A stretch of 64,000 bases of DNA from Saccharopolyspora gloriosae (GTDB taxonomy: Bacteria > Actinomycetota > Actinomycetes > Mycobacteriales > Pseudonocardiaceae): contig NZ_JACHIV010000001.1 in the NCBI RefSeq assembly GCF_014203325.1, positions 4,155,501-4,219,500 on the forward strand. The letters are read 5' to 3'. Below, piece by piece: positions 41,555 through 50,459 of this stretch. Positions within the stretch are counted from its first letter, which is position 1. Each line of letters starts with the position of its first letter. The notes beneath the pieces were generated by a model. It had not been told where the DNA came from. It saw nothing but the letters and a program-made list of their open reading frames with translations, and searched no databases. A program made the position numbers and the translations under genes.

Positions 41555-43921
41555 TCACACCACCGCTTCGTCAGCGTCGTCCGGCTTTCCCGCTGCTCGC
41601 ACGGGGAGGTCGGCGAAGGCGGCCGGAGGTTCCCGCCACGGGTCGGCGAGGGTGCCCGCTCGGGCGTCGCGGATGGTCTCCCAGACGCGCTGCGGGGTCG
41701 CGGGCATGTCGATGTGGCGGACGCCGAGGTGGCTGAGCGCGTCGACCACCGCGTTCTGCACCGCGGGGGTCGATCCGACGGTCGCGGACTCGCCGATCCC
41801 CTTGGCGCCCAACGGGTTGTGCGGGCTCTCGGTCACCGTGTTCGCCGTCTCCAGCGCGGGCACGTCGGCCGCCGAGGGCATCGCGTAGTCGGCGAGCGTC
41901 GCGGTGGACGGGTTGCCGTCCTCGTCGTAGGACATGTGCTCCCACAGCGCCTGGGCGATGCCCTGGACCGCGCCGCCGTGCTGCTGGCCGCGCACGATCG
42001 TCGGGTTGACGATCCGGCCGCAGTCGTCGACGGCGATGTGCCGCAGCGGGGTGACGAAACCGGTCTCGGTGTCGATCTCCACGACGGACACGTGGGCGCC
42101 GAACGGGAACGAGGCACCGCCGGGCGCGAAGTCGGTGTCGGCGGCCAGCGAACCGCCTTCGTCGGCGGCGGCCCGCACCAGGTCCGGCCAGCTCAGCACG
42201 GTGCTGGGAACACCGGCGACGCCCAGTCCGCCGTCGGTGACCTCGATGTCCTCGGGCGCTGCTTCCAGCTTCGTGGCGGCGAGTTCCCTCGCCCGCTGCA
42301 GCACGACCTCGGCCGCCGCGCGCACGGCGCTGCCACCGACCTGCAACGACCGGGAGCCGCCGGTGCCGCCGCCGCGCGGGACGGTGGCCGTGTCGGACTG
42401 GACGAACTCGACGGACTCCATCGGGATGCCCAGCAGGTCGGCGACGATCATCGAGAACGACGTGGCATGGCCCTGCCCGTGCGCCGAGGTGCCGACCTTG
42501 ATGGTGGCGCCGTCCTCGTGCACTTCTACGGCGGCGAACTCGCCCGCGCCACCGCCGGTGATCTCCACGTAGGTGCTCATCCCGATGCCCAGCGCGAGCG
42601 GATCGCCCGCCGCTCGCCGGCGGGCCTGCTCGGCGCGCAGCTCCTCGTACCCGGCCAGGCGCAGCGCCTCGGTCAGCGCCAGGTCGTAGTCGCCGCTGTC
42701 GTAGCTCGCTCCGGTGAGGGTCGTGTGCGGGAACTGCTCCGGCCGCAGGAAGTTGCGCCTGCGCAGCTGCGCCGGGTCGATGCCGAGTTCGGCGGCGGCC
42801 AGGTCGATGAGGCGTTCCAGCATGGCCGCGGCCTCGGGCCGACCGGCGCCGCGGAACGCGCCGACGGGAGTGGTGTTGGTGAGCACCGCGACGCCGTCGT
42901 AGCTCAACGCCGGGATCCGGTACACGCCTTGCGACATCAGCCGGGTCGGGCCGAGCGCGAGCGCGCCGCCGAACCCGCCGTAGGCGCCGGCGTCGCCGAT
43001 GACCCGCGCCCGCAGCCCCACGATGTCCCCGTCGCGGGTGAGCCCGAGCTCGCCGAACTGCACCTGGGCCCGGCCGTGCGGCATGGTCTGCATGTTCTCG
43101 GAGCGGCCCTCGATCCACTTCACGGGCCTGCCGAGTTCGCGGGCCACCGCGACCGCGGCGAGGTATTCCACGGCGGCGCCGGCCTTCCCGCCGAACGCGC
43201 CGCCGACGTGCGGGGCGATGACCCGCACGCGTTCGGCGTCCCAGCCGAAGGACGCGGCGAGCCCGCTGCGCAGCGCGTGCGGCATCTGGGTGGACGCGTA
43301 GGCCGTGACCTCGTAGTCCTCGTCGGGACCGCCGGGCACCACGGCGAACGCGTTGCCCTCCATCGGGACGACGGCGAGGCGCTGGTTCTCGATCCGGGCC
43401 CGGACCACGACGTCCGCCCCGGCGAGCACGTCGGCTCCCGCGGCGTCGCGGGCGCCGTCGGCGATGTTCGAGCCGTGCGCGGGGAACTGCGGCGGGGATG
43501 CCGGGTCCATGGCGTGTTCGGGGTCGACCTCGACCGGCAGCGGTTCGTACTCGACGTCGACGAGTTCCAGCCCGTCCGCCAAGGCCGCGCCGCTGTCGGC
43601 GACGACGATGGCGACCGCGTCGCCGACGAACCGCACCCGGTCGCTCGCCAGCGGGTAGCGGGGGAAGTCGCCGAGCGGGATGAACGGTGTCAGGACCGGC
43701 ATGTCCAGGTCCGCGGCGGTGTACGCGGCGACGACGCCCGGCGCGGCGGCGGCCTCGGCGACGTCGATGGAGGTGATCTCGGCGTGGGCCAGCGGCGAGC
43801 GCACGAATCCGATGCGCAGCACCCCGTCCAGCGGGAGATCGTCCACGTACGTGCCGCGACCGCGCAGCAGTTCGGGGTCCTCGACCCGGTTGACCTCGTT
43901 GCCGAGCAGGGATCCGACCAT
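41555..43921 (-). CDS. Orphan xanthine dehydrogenase-family molybdopterin-binding subunit
   Basis: A 788-residue large subunit of the CoxL/XdhB superfamily: an N-terminal NRVEDPELLRGRGTYVDDL, EGNAFAVV, HVGGAFGGKAGAAVEYLAA, the active-site loop VGAFRGAGRPEA (AFRGAGR, so not the AYRCSFR of form I CO dehydrogenase), SAHGQGHATSF, GGGTGGSRSLQVGGSA and the catalytic Glu segment GAKGIGESATVG. Substrate class is unknown: aldehydes, purines or N-heterocycles are possible. Its partner FAD and 2Fe-2S subunits are usually adjacent but are absent on both sides. A link to purine catabolism 30 kb away is conceivable but unsupported. Confidence 0.88.
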   Translation of the reverse strand: MVGSLLGNEVNRVEDPELLRGRGTYVDDLPLDGVLRIGFVRSPLAHAEITSIDVAEAAAAPGVVAAYTAADLDMPVLTPFIPLGDFPRYPLASDRVRFVGDAVAIVVADSGAALADGLELVDVEYEPLPVEVDPEHAMDPASPPQFPAHGSNIADGARDAAGADVLAGADVVVRARIENQRLAVVPMEGNAFAVVPGGPDEDYEVTAYASTQMPHALRSGLAASFGWDAERVRVIAPHVGGAFGGKAGAAVEYLAAVAVARELGRPVKWIEGRSENMQTMPHGRAQVQFGELGLTRDGDIVGLRARVIGDAGAYGGFGGALALGPTRLMSQGVYRIPALSYDGVAVLTNTTPVGAFRGAGRPEAAAMLERLIDLAAAELGIDPAQLRRRNFLRPEQFPHTTLTGASYDSGDYDLALTEALRLAGYEELRAEQARRRAAGDPLALGIGMSTYVEITGGGAGEFAAVEVHEDGATIKVGTSAHGQGHATSFSMIVADLLGIPMESVEFVQSDTATVPRGGGTGGSRSLQVGGSAVRAAAEVVLQRARELAATKLEAAPEDIEVTDGGLGVAGVPSTVLSWPDLVRAAADEGGSLAADTDFAPGGASFPFGAHVSVVEIDTETGFVTPLRHIAVDDCGRIVNPTIVRGQQHGGAVQGIAQALWEHMSYDEDGNPSTATLADYAMPSAADVPALETANTVTESPHNPLGAKGIGESATVGSTPAVQNAVVDALSHLGVRHIDMPATPQRVWETIRDARAGTLADPWREPPAAFADLPVRAAGKPDDADEAVV

Positions 43922-43982
43922 GATCCGAGCCTAGCGGTGCGCGGGCCCGCCGCCCACCGCGCGCGGGAAGTCCGCCACCGCG

Positions 43983-44232
43983 TGTCTTTGATCTTGTCTT
44001 TCCGGGTGGACGGCGTTGTTGGTCGTCGTCCTGTCAGCGGTGGAGCCGCTGAGCAGTGACCGGCCAGAGCGAGCCGGCACCGGCGGATTTTCAGCGGTTT
44101 CCTCGCGCGGACAGCGATGTCGCCGGGTAGGGACCTGCGTCGGAAATCGCGATCACACCGGCAACGGGCGGCGAGGAAGCCGCTGAGGTCCGCTGAGCGA
44201 CCCACCGCTCAAGCCGAGATCAAGAACACCGG
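43983..44232 (+). repeat. Structured intergenic repeat, copy 7 (class B)
   Basis: Leader TCTTTGATCTTG (43985) and tail GAGATCAAGAAC are complementary and may close the element. Hairpin 1 (44035-44051) and the main stem (44090-44106 with 44171-44187) carry three U-G pairs in forward-strand RNA. The inner segment is class B but weakened (GCGATGTC/GAAATCGC). It shares the ATCACACCGGCAACGG insert with copy 3. Divergent intergenic region. Confidence 0.85.
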
Positions 44233-44279
44233 CCGTCGCCAGAGCGCGTTCACCGCGCCGTGCTGCGAGCCTGGAGGGC

Positions 44280-45251
44280 ATGGTTCGGATCGGATACACC
44301 TTGATGACCGAGCAATCCGGCCCGCGGGCGCTGGTCCGGCACGCTCCGCTCGCCGAGGCCGCCGGGTTCGACTTCGCCGTGATGAGCGACCACTTCTCGC
44401 CCTGGCTGGAGAGCCAGGCGCACTCCCCCTACGCCTGGAGCGTGCTGGGCGCGGTCACCCAGGTGACCGAGCGCGTGGAGCTGATGACGTACGTGACGGC
44501 ACCGATCCTGCGCTACCACCCGGCCGTCGTGGCGCAGAAGGCCGCGACCATCGGGCTGCTCTCGCAGGACCGCTTCACGTTGGGCCTGGGCGCCGGGGAG
44601 AACCTCAACGAGCACGTGGTCGGCCGCGGCTGGCCGCCGGTGCACGTGCGGCACGAGATGCTCCAGGAGGCCGTCGAGATCATCCGGGCGCTGTTCGGCG
44701 GCGAGCAGGTGGACCGCGTGGGGCGGCACTTCCGGGTGGACCAGGCGAAGTTGTGGGACGTGCCGTCCCGCCCGGTGCCGATCGGGATCGCGGTCTCCGG
44801 CCCGGAGTCGGTGCGCCGGTTCGCGCCGCTGGCCGAGACGATGATCTCCACCGATCCCGATGAGCGGCTGTGCCGGGCCTGGGATTCGGCGCGCGGCGGC
44901 GATCGCAAGGTGGGTCAGCTCCCGGTGTCCTGGGGTCCGGACCGGGACGCGGCGATCAAGCGGGCGCACGAGCAGTTCCGCTGGTTCGCCGGGGGCTGGC
45001 GGGTCAACGCGGACCTGCCGGGCCCGGCCGGGTTCGCGGGCGCGACGCAGTTCGTGCGGCCGGAGGACGTGGCCGCGAACATCCCGTGCGGCCCGGACGC
45101 GGACCCCGTCGTGGACGCGGTGGCCTCGTTCCGGGATTGCGGGTTCACCGACGTCGCGCTGGTGCAGGTCGGCGGCGACGACCACCAGGACGGCTTCTTC
45201 GAGTTCGCGCGCGGCGAGCTGCTGCCCGCGATCCGCGCCAAGCTCGGCTGA
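44280..45251 (+). CDS. F420-dependent LLM-class oxidoreductase (TIGR03557-like)
   Basis: A 323-residue luciferase-like TIM-barrel protein: VRIGYTLMTEQSGPRALVRHAPLAEAAGFDFAVMSDHFSPWLESQAHSPYAWSVLGAVTQVTERVEL is the typical F420-dependent glucose-6-phosphate dehydrogenase-like start, followed by RYHPAVVAQKAATIGLLSQDRFTLGLGAGENLNEHVVG. It would use coenzyme F420 to oxidise or reduce a small molecule; the substrate is unknown. Start ATG 44280 after CTGGAGGGC. Convergent with a PAP2 gene, 20 bp away. Confidence 0.88.
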   Translation: MVRIGYTLMTEQSGPRALVRHAPLAEAAGFDFAVMSDHFSPWLESQAHSPYAWSVLGAVTQVTERVELMTYVTAPILRYHPAVVAQKAATIGLLSQDRFTLGLGAGENLNEHVVGRGWPPVHVRHEMLQEAVEIIRALFGGEQVDRVGRHFRVDQAKLWDVPSRPVPIGIAVSGPESVRRFAPLAETMISTDPDERLCRAWDSARGGDRKVGQLPVSWGPDRDAAIKRAHEQFRWFAGGWRVNADLPGPAGFAGATQFVRPEDVAANIPCGPDADPVVDAVASFRDCGFTDVALVQVGGDDHQDGFFEFARGELLPAIRAKLG

Positions 45252-45271
45252 CGGCACCGCCGCCACGCGGG

Positions 45272-46000
45272 TCAGCGGCGCACGGCGGGGAACTGCACGG
45301 TCGAGTCGTCCACGGCGGGCAGTTGCACGGTTTCGTCCTCGCGGGCGAGCTCCGGGCCGGGGCCGAAGACGAACGCCCCGGCGGGCAGCAGCCGGGCCCG
45401 TTCCACGACGGGGACGATCAGCCCGGCCAGCCACGGCAGCAGCGCCGCGACGAGCGCGCCCAGCGACAGGCCGACCAGCACGTCGTGCGGGTAGTGCACG
45501 CCGACGAACACCCGCGACAGCCCGGTCAGCAGCCCGAGGGTCACCGCGAACCAGCCCCAGGACGGGCGGGCGCAGAGGACGACGACGGCGGCCGCGGCGG
45601 CGATCGTGGAGTGGTTGCTGGGGAACGACCAGTCGCCGAACTCGGGGCAGGTGGCGATGGTGCTCATGCGCGCGACCGCGCGGCACGGGCGGTCCTCCTG
45701 GATGAAGGACTTGACGATCTCGCTGGTCCCGTAGGCCAGCACCGTGACCGGCGCGAGCAGCGCGGCGCGGGCCATGATCTCATGATCATCGCGCCGGGCT
45801 CGCCAGAACAGGTAGCCGAAGATCAGCAAGAAGGCGATGATCGCGCCCTCGGTGAACACCTCGCTGAACACCTGGAACCACTCCGGGCTCGCCGCACCGG
45901 CCCCGGCGATGCCGCGGTACCAGTCGGTGCTGACGTCGGGGACGTACGGATTCGGTTCGGAGCGCCCGGCTAACAGCGGCTGAACAACGGGTGTCGACAT
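45272..46000 (-). CDS. PAP2-family membrane phosphatase
   Basis: A 242-residue membrane protein with about five hydrophobic segments and the three phosphatase motifs: K-x6-R-P (KSFIQEDRPCR), PSNH (SFPSNHSTIAAAAAVVV) and S-R-x5-H-x3-D (SRVFVGVHYPHDVLVG). The family hydrolyses lipid phosphates such as undecaprenyl pyrophosphate or phosphatidic acid, facing outside. The C-terminal tail repeats TVQLPAV and TVQFPAV, a feature outside the catalytic fold. A leftward -10 candidate TATGAT (46008-46013) ends seven bases before ATG 45998-46000, suggesting a leaderless transcript. The divergent 46014-46386 region shows no clear gene. Confidence 0.88.
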   Translation of the reverse strand: MSTPVVQPLLAGRSEPNPYVPDVSTDWYRGIAGAGAASPEWFQVFSEVFTEGAIIAFLLIFGYLFWRARRDDHEIMARAALLAPVTVLAYGTSEIVKSFIQEDRPCRAVARMSTIATCPEFGDWSFPSNHSTIAAAAAVVVLCARPSWGWFAVTLGLLTGLSRVFVGVHYPHDVLVGLSLGALVAALLPWLAGLIVPVVERARLLPAGAFVFGPGPELAREDETVQLPAVDDSTVQFPAVRR

Positions 46001-46386
46001 TCACAACATCATATGAAGATCAACCCACCGGTCCCGGGACCGGCTCCACCGGAACTCGCGGACCTGCGCCGATGCCGTCACCCACGCCGGATGCGCACTG
46101 CTCTCGGTGGTCCCGCGGCACCGGTGCCTCCGGTCTCGCCTCGGGCCGGACGCACCCCGCTCCGAGATCAGAGATGCGCATTCCGCGCAATATCCCCATC
46201 CGCCGCCCGGAGTATCACCTATCACAATTTTCCCGCCGTGCCGCTCAAAAACGGCCAACCGTACGCAAAGTGATCAAGATTCGCTACGGTGGCCCGCGTG
46301 CGCCGTGGCGCTGCGTGCGGCAGTGCCACGTGCCGGCTTGGTACGGCCGAGGACCCGCGCGCTGGCGCGGGATGGGTGAGGACGCG

Positions 46387-47730
46387 ATGCAACAAACGAC
46401 AGGGTGGATACTCGGCGGCCTGGTGATCCTGGTGGTGCTGCTCGGGGCCGCGGTGGCGTTGTTGAGCGCTCGGTTGCGCCAACAGCACAAGGAGATCGAG
46501 CAGTGGTCGCTGGCCGCCCTCGAACCACCGGCCCCGATCGAGCCGGTGCAGCCGCAGCTCCCCCCGGAGCCGGCGCCCGCTCCGGTGCTGGACGCGCCGC
46601 TCACCGTCGAGCCGGATGAGGCCTACCGGCGCGAGGTCGTGCAGGGAGCGCAGGAAGCGCTCGGCGGCACGATGCGCCGCATCCTGGCGTTGACGAACAA
46701 CGCGGCGGGACGGCTGCACGAGATGCAGCGCTCCCACGGCCCGGACGTTCTGGAGGACCTGCTCCCGATCGACCACCTGCTGGCCCAGGCCCAGCGGCGG
46801 GCGCAGCTGGTGACGGTGCTCTGCGGCTCGCCGCCCGGCCAGCAGCGCAGCCCGCAGCTGATGGCGCGGCTGGTGGGCGCCGCGCAGTCGCGCATCCACG
46901 ACTACGAGCGGGTGCGGCTGTCCACCCGGGACACGACGACGGCGGTGCTGGGCCGGGTCGTGGAGCCGCTGAGCGCGGCGCTGGCCGAGCTGCTGGACAA
47001 CGCGACCCGCTCCTCGCCGCCCACCGCGCCGGTGGACGTGATGATCACCGCCGAGTACCACGGGGTGTCGCTGGAGATCCACGACGGCGGCGTGGGCATG
47101 CCGCCGGACGCGTTGAACCAGGCGAACGCCGTGCTCTCCCGCGGCGCCACCGAGATCGAGCTGACCGAACTGGGCAACCCGCCGCGCACCGGACTGGCCG
47201 GGTGCAGCGTGCTGGCCGCGAGCTACGGCTTCACGGTGCGGCTGGACGCGGCCTCCAGCCGCGGCGGGCTGCGCGCGGTGCTGCTGGTCCCGCACAACCT
47301 GCTGACCACGCTGAACCCGCAGCCCGCGCCCGCCGCCATCGCGTCCTCGGCCGCGGAGCCCTCCACCGGCGAGCCCGCCGAACCCGTGACGTTCGGCGAT
47401 CCGATCGCCGAACCGGCCGAGCCCGCACCGCGCCACCGCCAGCCCGAACCCGAACCGGCCACGACCGCGTCCGGCCTGCCCAAGCGCCCGCGCCGCACCA
47501 TGACCCGCTCCGGCGACCTGTCCGCGCCCGACGGCGCCGCCCCGGTGCAGGCCATCGCGGACGGAGCGCAGCGGCGCACGGCGGACGCGTCGCAGAGCCT
47601 GCGCGGCCTGCAGCGCGCGACGGGCGCGAACTCGGCCGCCGAATTCTCCGCCGCCGCACAGGCGTTGTCCGAGTCCGAGCAGTCGGACGCGGCGGACGGC
47701 TCCACTTCCAGAAGGGATGCAGACGCATGA
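46387..47730 (+). CDS. cvnA: Conservon sensor-like ATPase (CvnA)
   Basis: A 447-residue histidine-kinase-like protein: a membrane segment at residues 5-24 (GWILGGLVILVVLLGAAVAL), a Pro-rich linker, a helical region, and a HATPase domain with N-box ELLDNATRSSPP and G1 box DGGVGMPPDALNQAN. There is no evident phosphoacceptor His box. A disordered Pro/Ser tail follows from about residue 310. This is the first member of the cvnABCDE operon in actinomycetes, thought to act like a GPCR-type relay. ATG 46387 follows GGTGAGGACG; the frame upstream to 45991 is intergenic. The next ATG overlaps its stop. Confidence 0.9.
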   Translation: MQQTTGWILGGLVILVVLLGAAVALLSARLRQQHKEIEQWSLAALEPPAPIEPVQPQLPPEPAPAPVLDAPLTVEPDEAYRREVVQGAQEALGGTMRRILALTNNAAGRLHEMQRSHGPDVLEDLLPIDHLLAQAQRRAQLVTVLCGSPPGQQRSPQLMARLVGAAQSRIHDYERVRLSTRDTTTAVLGRVVEPLSAALAELLDNATRSSPPTAPVDVMITAEYHGVSLEIHDGGVGMPPDALNQANAVLSRGATEIELTELGNPPRTGLAGCSVLAASYGFTVRLDAASSRGGLRAVLLVPHNLLTTLNPQPAPAAIASSAAEPSTGEPAEPVTFGDPIAEPAEPAPRHRQPEPEPATTASGLPKRPRRTMTRSGDLSAPDGAAPVQAIADGAQRRTADASQSLRGLQRATGANSAAEFSAAAQALSESEQSDAADGSTSRRDADA

Positions 47731-48152
47731 CCGAGACGGCCCCGACGGCGCCGAAGCCCGACCGGAGCTGGGTGCTCGACGACCTCGTCGAGCACTCCGG
47801 GATCCGGGCGGCGATCGCGGTGTCCGGTGACGGGATGCTCCTGGTCAAGAACAACGGGCTCGACCAGGCCGATGCCGAGCGCTGGGCGGCGGTCAGTTCG
47901 CCGCTGCAGGCCTGCGCCCGGCACGGGATGGAACCGCTGGGCTACCCCACCAGCGGTTTCGAACAGGTGCTGGTGCAGCACGCGCAGGGGTACCAGCTGC
48001 TGCAACCGTTCGGCGAGGAGTCGTACCTGGTCCTGGTGACCGATGCCGACGCCGATCTGGGAGTGGCGTCGACGGAAATGCAGGTGACGGCCAAGCGCCT
48101 CGGGCAAGAGATGGGCACGGCTGCGCGCACCGCCGCCAGGCGGCCGACGTGA
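47727..48152 (+). CDS. cvnB: Roadblock/LC7 protein (CvnB)
   Basis: A 141-residue Roadblock/LC7-domain protein: LDDLVEHSGIRAAIAVSGDGMLLVKNNGLDQADAERWAAVSSPLQACA, then YQLLQPFGEESYLVLVTDADADLGVASTEMQVTAKRLGQEMG. This fold regulates small GTPases; in conservons it binds CvnA and the GTPase CvnD. ATG 47727 overlaps the cvnA stop, and its stop overlaps the cvnC start, giving tight coupling. Confidence 0.9.
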   Translation: MTETAPTAPKPDRSWVLDDLVEHSGIRAAIAVSGDGMLLVKNNGLDQADAERWAAVSSPLQACARHGMEPLGYPTSGFEQVLVQHAQGYQLLQPFGEESYLVLVTDADADLGVASTEMQVTAKRLGQEMGTAARTAARRPT

Positions 48153-48517
48153 GCCCCGGCCCGCACCGGCGGGAGTCGGACCTGGTGCGGTCCTACGTGC
48201 TCACCCGGGGCCGCGCGCGGGCGCAGCACCAGATGGAGCCCGCGGCGCTGGTGCGGGCCGCGGCGCGCGGCACGATGTCGGAGCTCGATCCGGATCGCCG
48301 CCGGATCGTGCAGGTGGCCCAGGGCGGTGCGCTGGCGGTCGCCGAGATCGCCGCGCACGCCGAGCTGCCGCTGACGGTCGCGCTGGTCGTGGTGTCCGAC
48401 CTGATCGATGAGGGCTACCTGGTTCCGGCGTCGGCGGAGCGCCCGTCGTCCGTCCCCAGCCCCGACCTGCTGGAGGAGGTGCTCAATGGACTCCGCCGCC
48501 TGGACACCTCCGCCTGA
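48149..48517 (+). CDS. cvnC: DUF742 protein (CvnC)
   Basis: A 122-residue DUF742 protein: LVRSYVLTRGRARA at the N-terminus, then an HTH-like region (RRIVQVAQGGALAVAEIAAHAELPLTVALVVVSDLIDEGYLVP). It is the third conservon component; its fold suggests a winged-helix-like domain, probably for protein contacts. Start GTG 48149 overlaps the cvnB stop. The last 32 nt overlap the start of cvnD in another frame. Confidence 0.88.
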   Translation: MSPGPHRRESDLVRSYVLTRGRARAQHQMEPAALVRAAARGTMSELDPDRRRIVQVAQGGALAVAEIAAHAELPLTVALVVVSDLIDEGYLVPASAERPSSVPSPDLLEEVLNGLRRLDTSA

Positions 48518-49118
48518 GACGGCCTACGTGGCCCCGACGGTGCGGCGATCGGCGAAGATCCTGATCGTCGGCCCGGCCGGGGTCGGCAAGACCACGTTCG
48601 TCGACACCATGTCGGAGATCGCGCCGCTGCACACCGAGGAGTCGCTGACCTCGGCCAGCGAGGGCGTCGACGACCTGCGCCACACCCCCGCGAAGTCGAC
48701 GACGACGGTGGCGCTGGACTTCGGGCGCCGCACGCTCAACGACCGGCTGGTGCTGTACCTGTTCGGCACGCCCGGTCAGCAGCGGTTCGCGTACTTGTGG
48801 CGGACGTTGGCGAACAACTCGCTGGGCGCGCTGGTGCTCGCGGACACGCGGCGGCTGGCGGATTCGTTCGAGGTGATGGACCGCGTCGAGGAGCTCGGGG
48901 TGCCGTACGCGATCGCGGTGAACGTGTTCGACGACGCGCCGCGGCATTCGGTCGCGGAGCTGCGGGAAGCGCTCGATCCGGATCCGGACACGCCCGTCGC
49001 CGTCTGCGACGCCAGGGATCAGGCGTCCTGCGCGCGGGTCCTGGTCGAACTCGTCGAGCACGTGGTCGCCGCCTCGTCGACGGGCAGGCACGCGGCGGAT
49101 CCGACGGTGCGGCTGTGA
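48486..49118 (+). CDS. cvnD: Ras-like small GTPase (CvnD)
   Basis: A 210-residue GTPase with P-loop GPAGVGKTTF near residue 29, G3-like LFGTPGQQRFAYLW, and G4-like NVFDD. It belongs to the prokaryotic Mgl/Cvn-type GTPases and is the regulated switch of the conservon. Start ATG 48486 behind GGAGGAGGTG and inside the cvnC coding end. The next gene begins 84 bp later. Confidence 0.9.
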   Translation: MDSAAWTPPPETAYVAPTVRRSAKILIVGPAGVGKTTFVDTMSEIAPLHTEESLTSASEGVDDLRHTPAKSTTTVALDFGRRTLNDRLVLYLFGTPGQQRFAYLWRTLANNSLGALVLADTRRLADSFEVMDRVEELGVPYAIAVNVFDDAPRHSVAELREALDPDPDTPVAVCDARDQASCARVLVELVEHVVAASSTGRHAADPTVRL

Positions 49119-49202
49119 CGGGCGCCGCGCGCGCCGCGCCGGTGCACCCGTCCGCCCGCACCGCGATCCTCCCCTCCACCCAGTCCTGAGCACGGAGCCA
49201 CC

Positions 49203-50459
49203 ATGACCGCCCTTTCCCCCGGCCACCCCGATCAGCAGTCCCGCGTCCCGCTCTACGGCGAGGAGTTCACCGCCCGCCCGGAGGAGGTGTACTCGCGGCT
49301 GCGGGCGCGGGGCCCGATCGTGCCGGTGCTGCTGGCGCCGGACGTGCCCGCGATGCTCGTCGTGGACTACGACACGGCGCTGCAGGTGCTGCGCAGCCCG
49401 CACGTGTTCGTGAAGGACTCCCGCCGCTGGCAGGACACCGCTCCCCCGGACACCCCGGTGCTGCCGATGATGTCGTGGCGGCCGAACACGCTCTACGCCG
49501 ACGGCGAGCGGCACGCGCGGCTGCGCCCGCCGGTGGAGAACAGCCTCACCGCGGTGAAACCGGCCCAGCTGCGGCGGTTCGTGCAGTCCAGCGCGATCAA
49601 CCTGATCCAGGGCTTCACCGGCCGCGGCCACGCGGACCTGCTCGGCGAGTACGCGGCGCAGCTGCCGCTGCTGGTGCTGCAGCAGATGTTCGGCTGCCCG
49701 GCGGAGATCGCGCAGGACATGGTCGCCGCGATCGCCGCGCTGTGGGACGGCACCGACCCCCAGCTGGCGAACCAGTACTTGGAGACGAGCGTCGCGGACC
49801 TGGTCCGCTACAAGCGCGCAAACCCCGGCGACGACGTCACGACCCGGATGATCGAGCACCCGCACGGGCTCGACGACGACGAGCTGGTGCACCAGCTGAT
49901 CATCACGATGGGCGCGGGTGCGGAGCCGCTGGGCAACTGGATCGCGAACGCGCTGTACCTGCTGCTGACCGAGCACCGGGTGGCGGATGCGGTGGCCACC
50001 GGCAGCGTCGCGCTGGACGAGGCGCTCGACGACGTGCTGTGGCGGTTCACGCCGCTGACGAACTACGCGATCACGTACCCGCGGCACGCGCTGCACCTCG
50101 GCCAGGTCGCGCTGGCCGCGGACGAGCCGGTGGTGATCTCGATGGCGGCGATCAACACGGACCCGTCGCTGCACCCCGGTGGCCAGGTTCCCGCAGGCAA
50201 CCGGGCGCACTTGGCGTTCAGCGCGGGCGCGCACACCTGCCCGGCGAGCAGGCCCGCGCGCTTGATCGCGACCGTGGCGCTGGAAACGCTTTTGGACTAC
50301 GTTCCCGAAGTCGAGCTGGATGATCAGCAACCGCTGCAGTGGCGGCCGGGTCCCTTCCACCGGGCGTTGACCGCCCTCCCGGTGCGCTTCCCAGCGGTGA
50401 CCACTCTCGCCGAACCCGCCACAGGAGGATCCGAATGCCCCCATCGCAGTGCCCGGTAG
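49203..50459 (+). CDS. cvnE: Conservon cytochrome P450, CYP157-like, lacking ExxR
   Basis: A 418-residue P450. The heme segment FSAGAHTCPASRPARLIA keeps the cysteine thiolate. The I-helix reads GAGAEPLGNWIANA, without the usual Thr pair, and the K-helix is LDDVLWRFTP, where Val occupies the Glu position of ExxR. Loss of ExxR is documented for Streptomyces CYP157 proteins, which also sit at the end of conservons. Whether it is a working monooxygenase or a sensory heme protein is open. ATG 49203; its end overlaps the next P450 by 25 nt. Confidence 0.88.
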   Translation: MTALSPGHPDQQSRVPLYGEEFTARPEEVYSRLRARGPIVPVLLAPDVPAMLVVDYDTALQVLRSPHVFVKDSRRWQDTAPPDTPVLPMMSWRPNTLYADGERHARLRPPVENSLTAVKPAQLRRFVQSSAINLIQGFTGRGHADLLGEYAAQLPLLVLQQMFGCPAEIAQDMVAAIAALWDGTDPQLANQYLETSVADLVRYKRANPGDDVTTRMIEHPHGLDDDELVHQLIITMGAGAEPLGNWIANALYLLLTEHRVADAVATGSVALDEALDDVLWRFTPLTNYAITYPRHALHLGQVALAADEPVVISMAAINTDPSLHPGGQVPAGNRAHLAFSAGAHTCPASRPARLIATVALETLLDYVPEVELDDQQPLQWRPGPFHRALTALPVRFPAVTTLAEPATGGSECPHRSAR

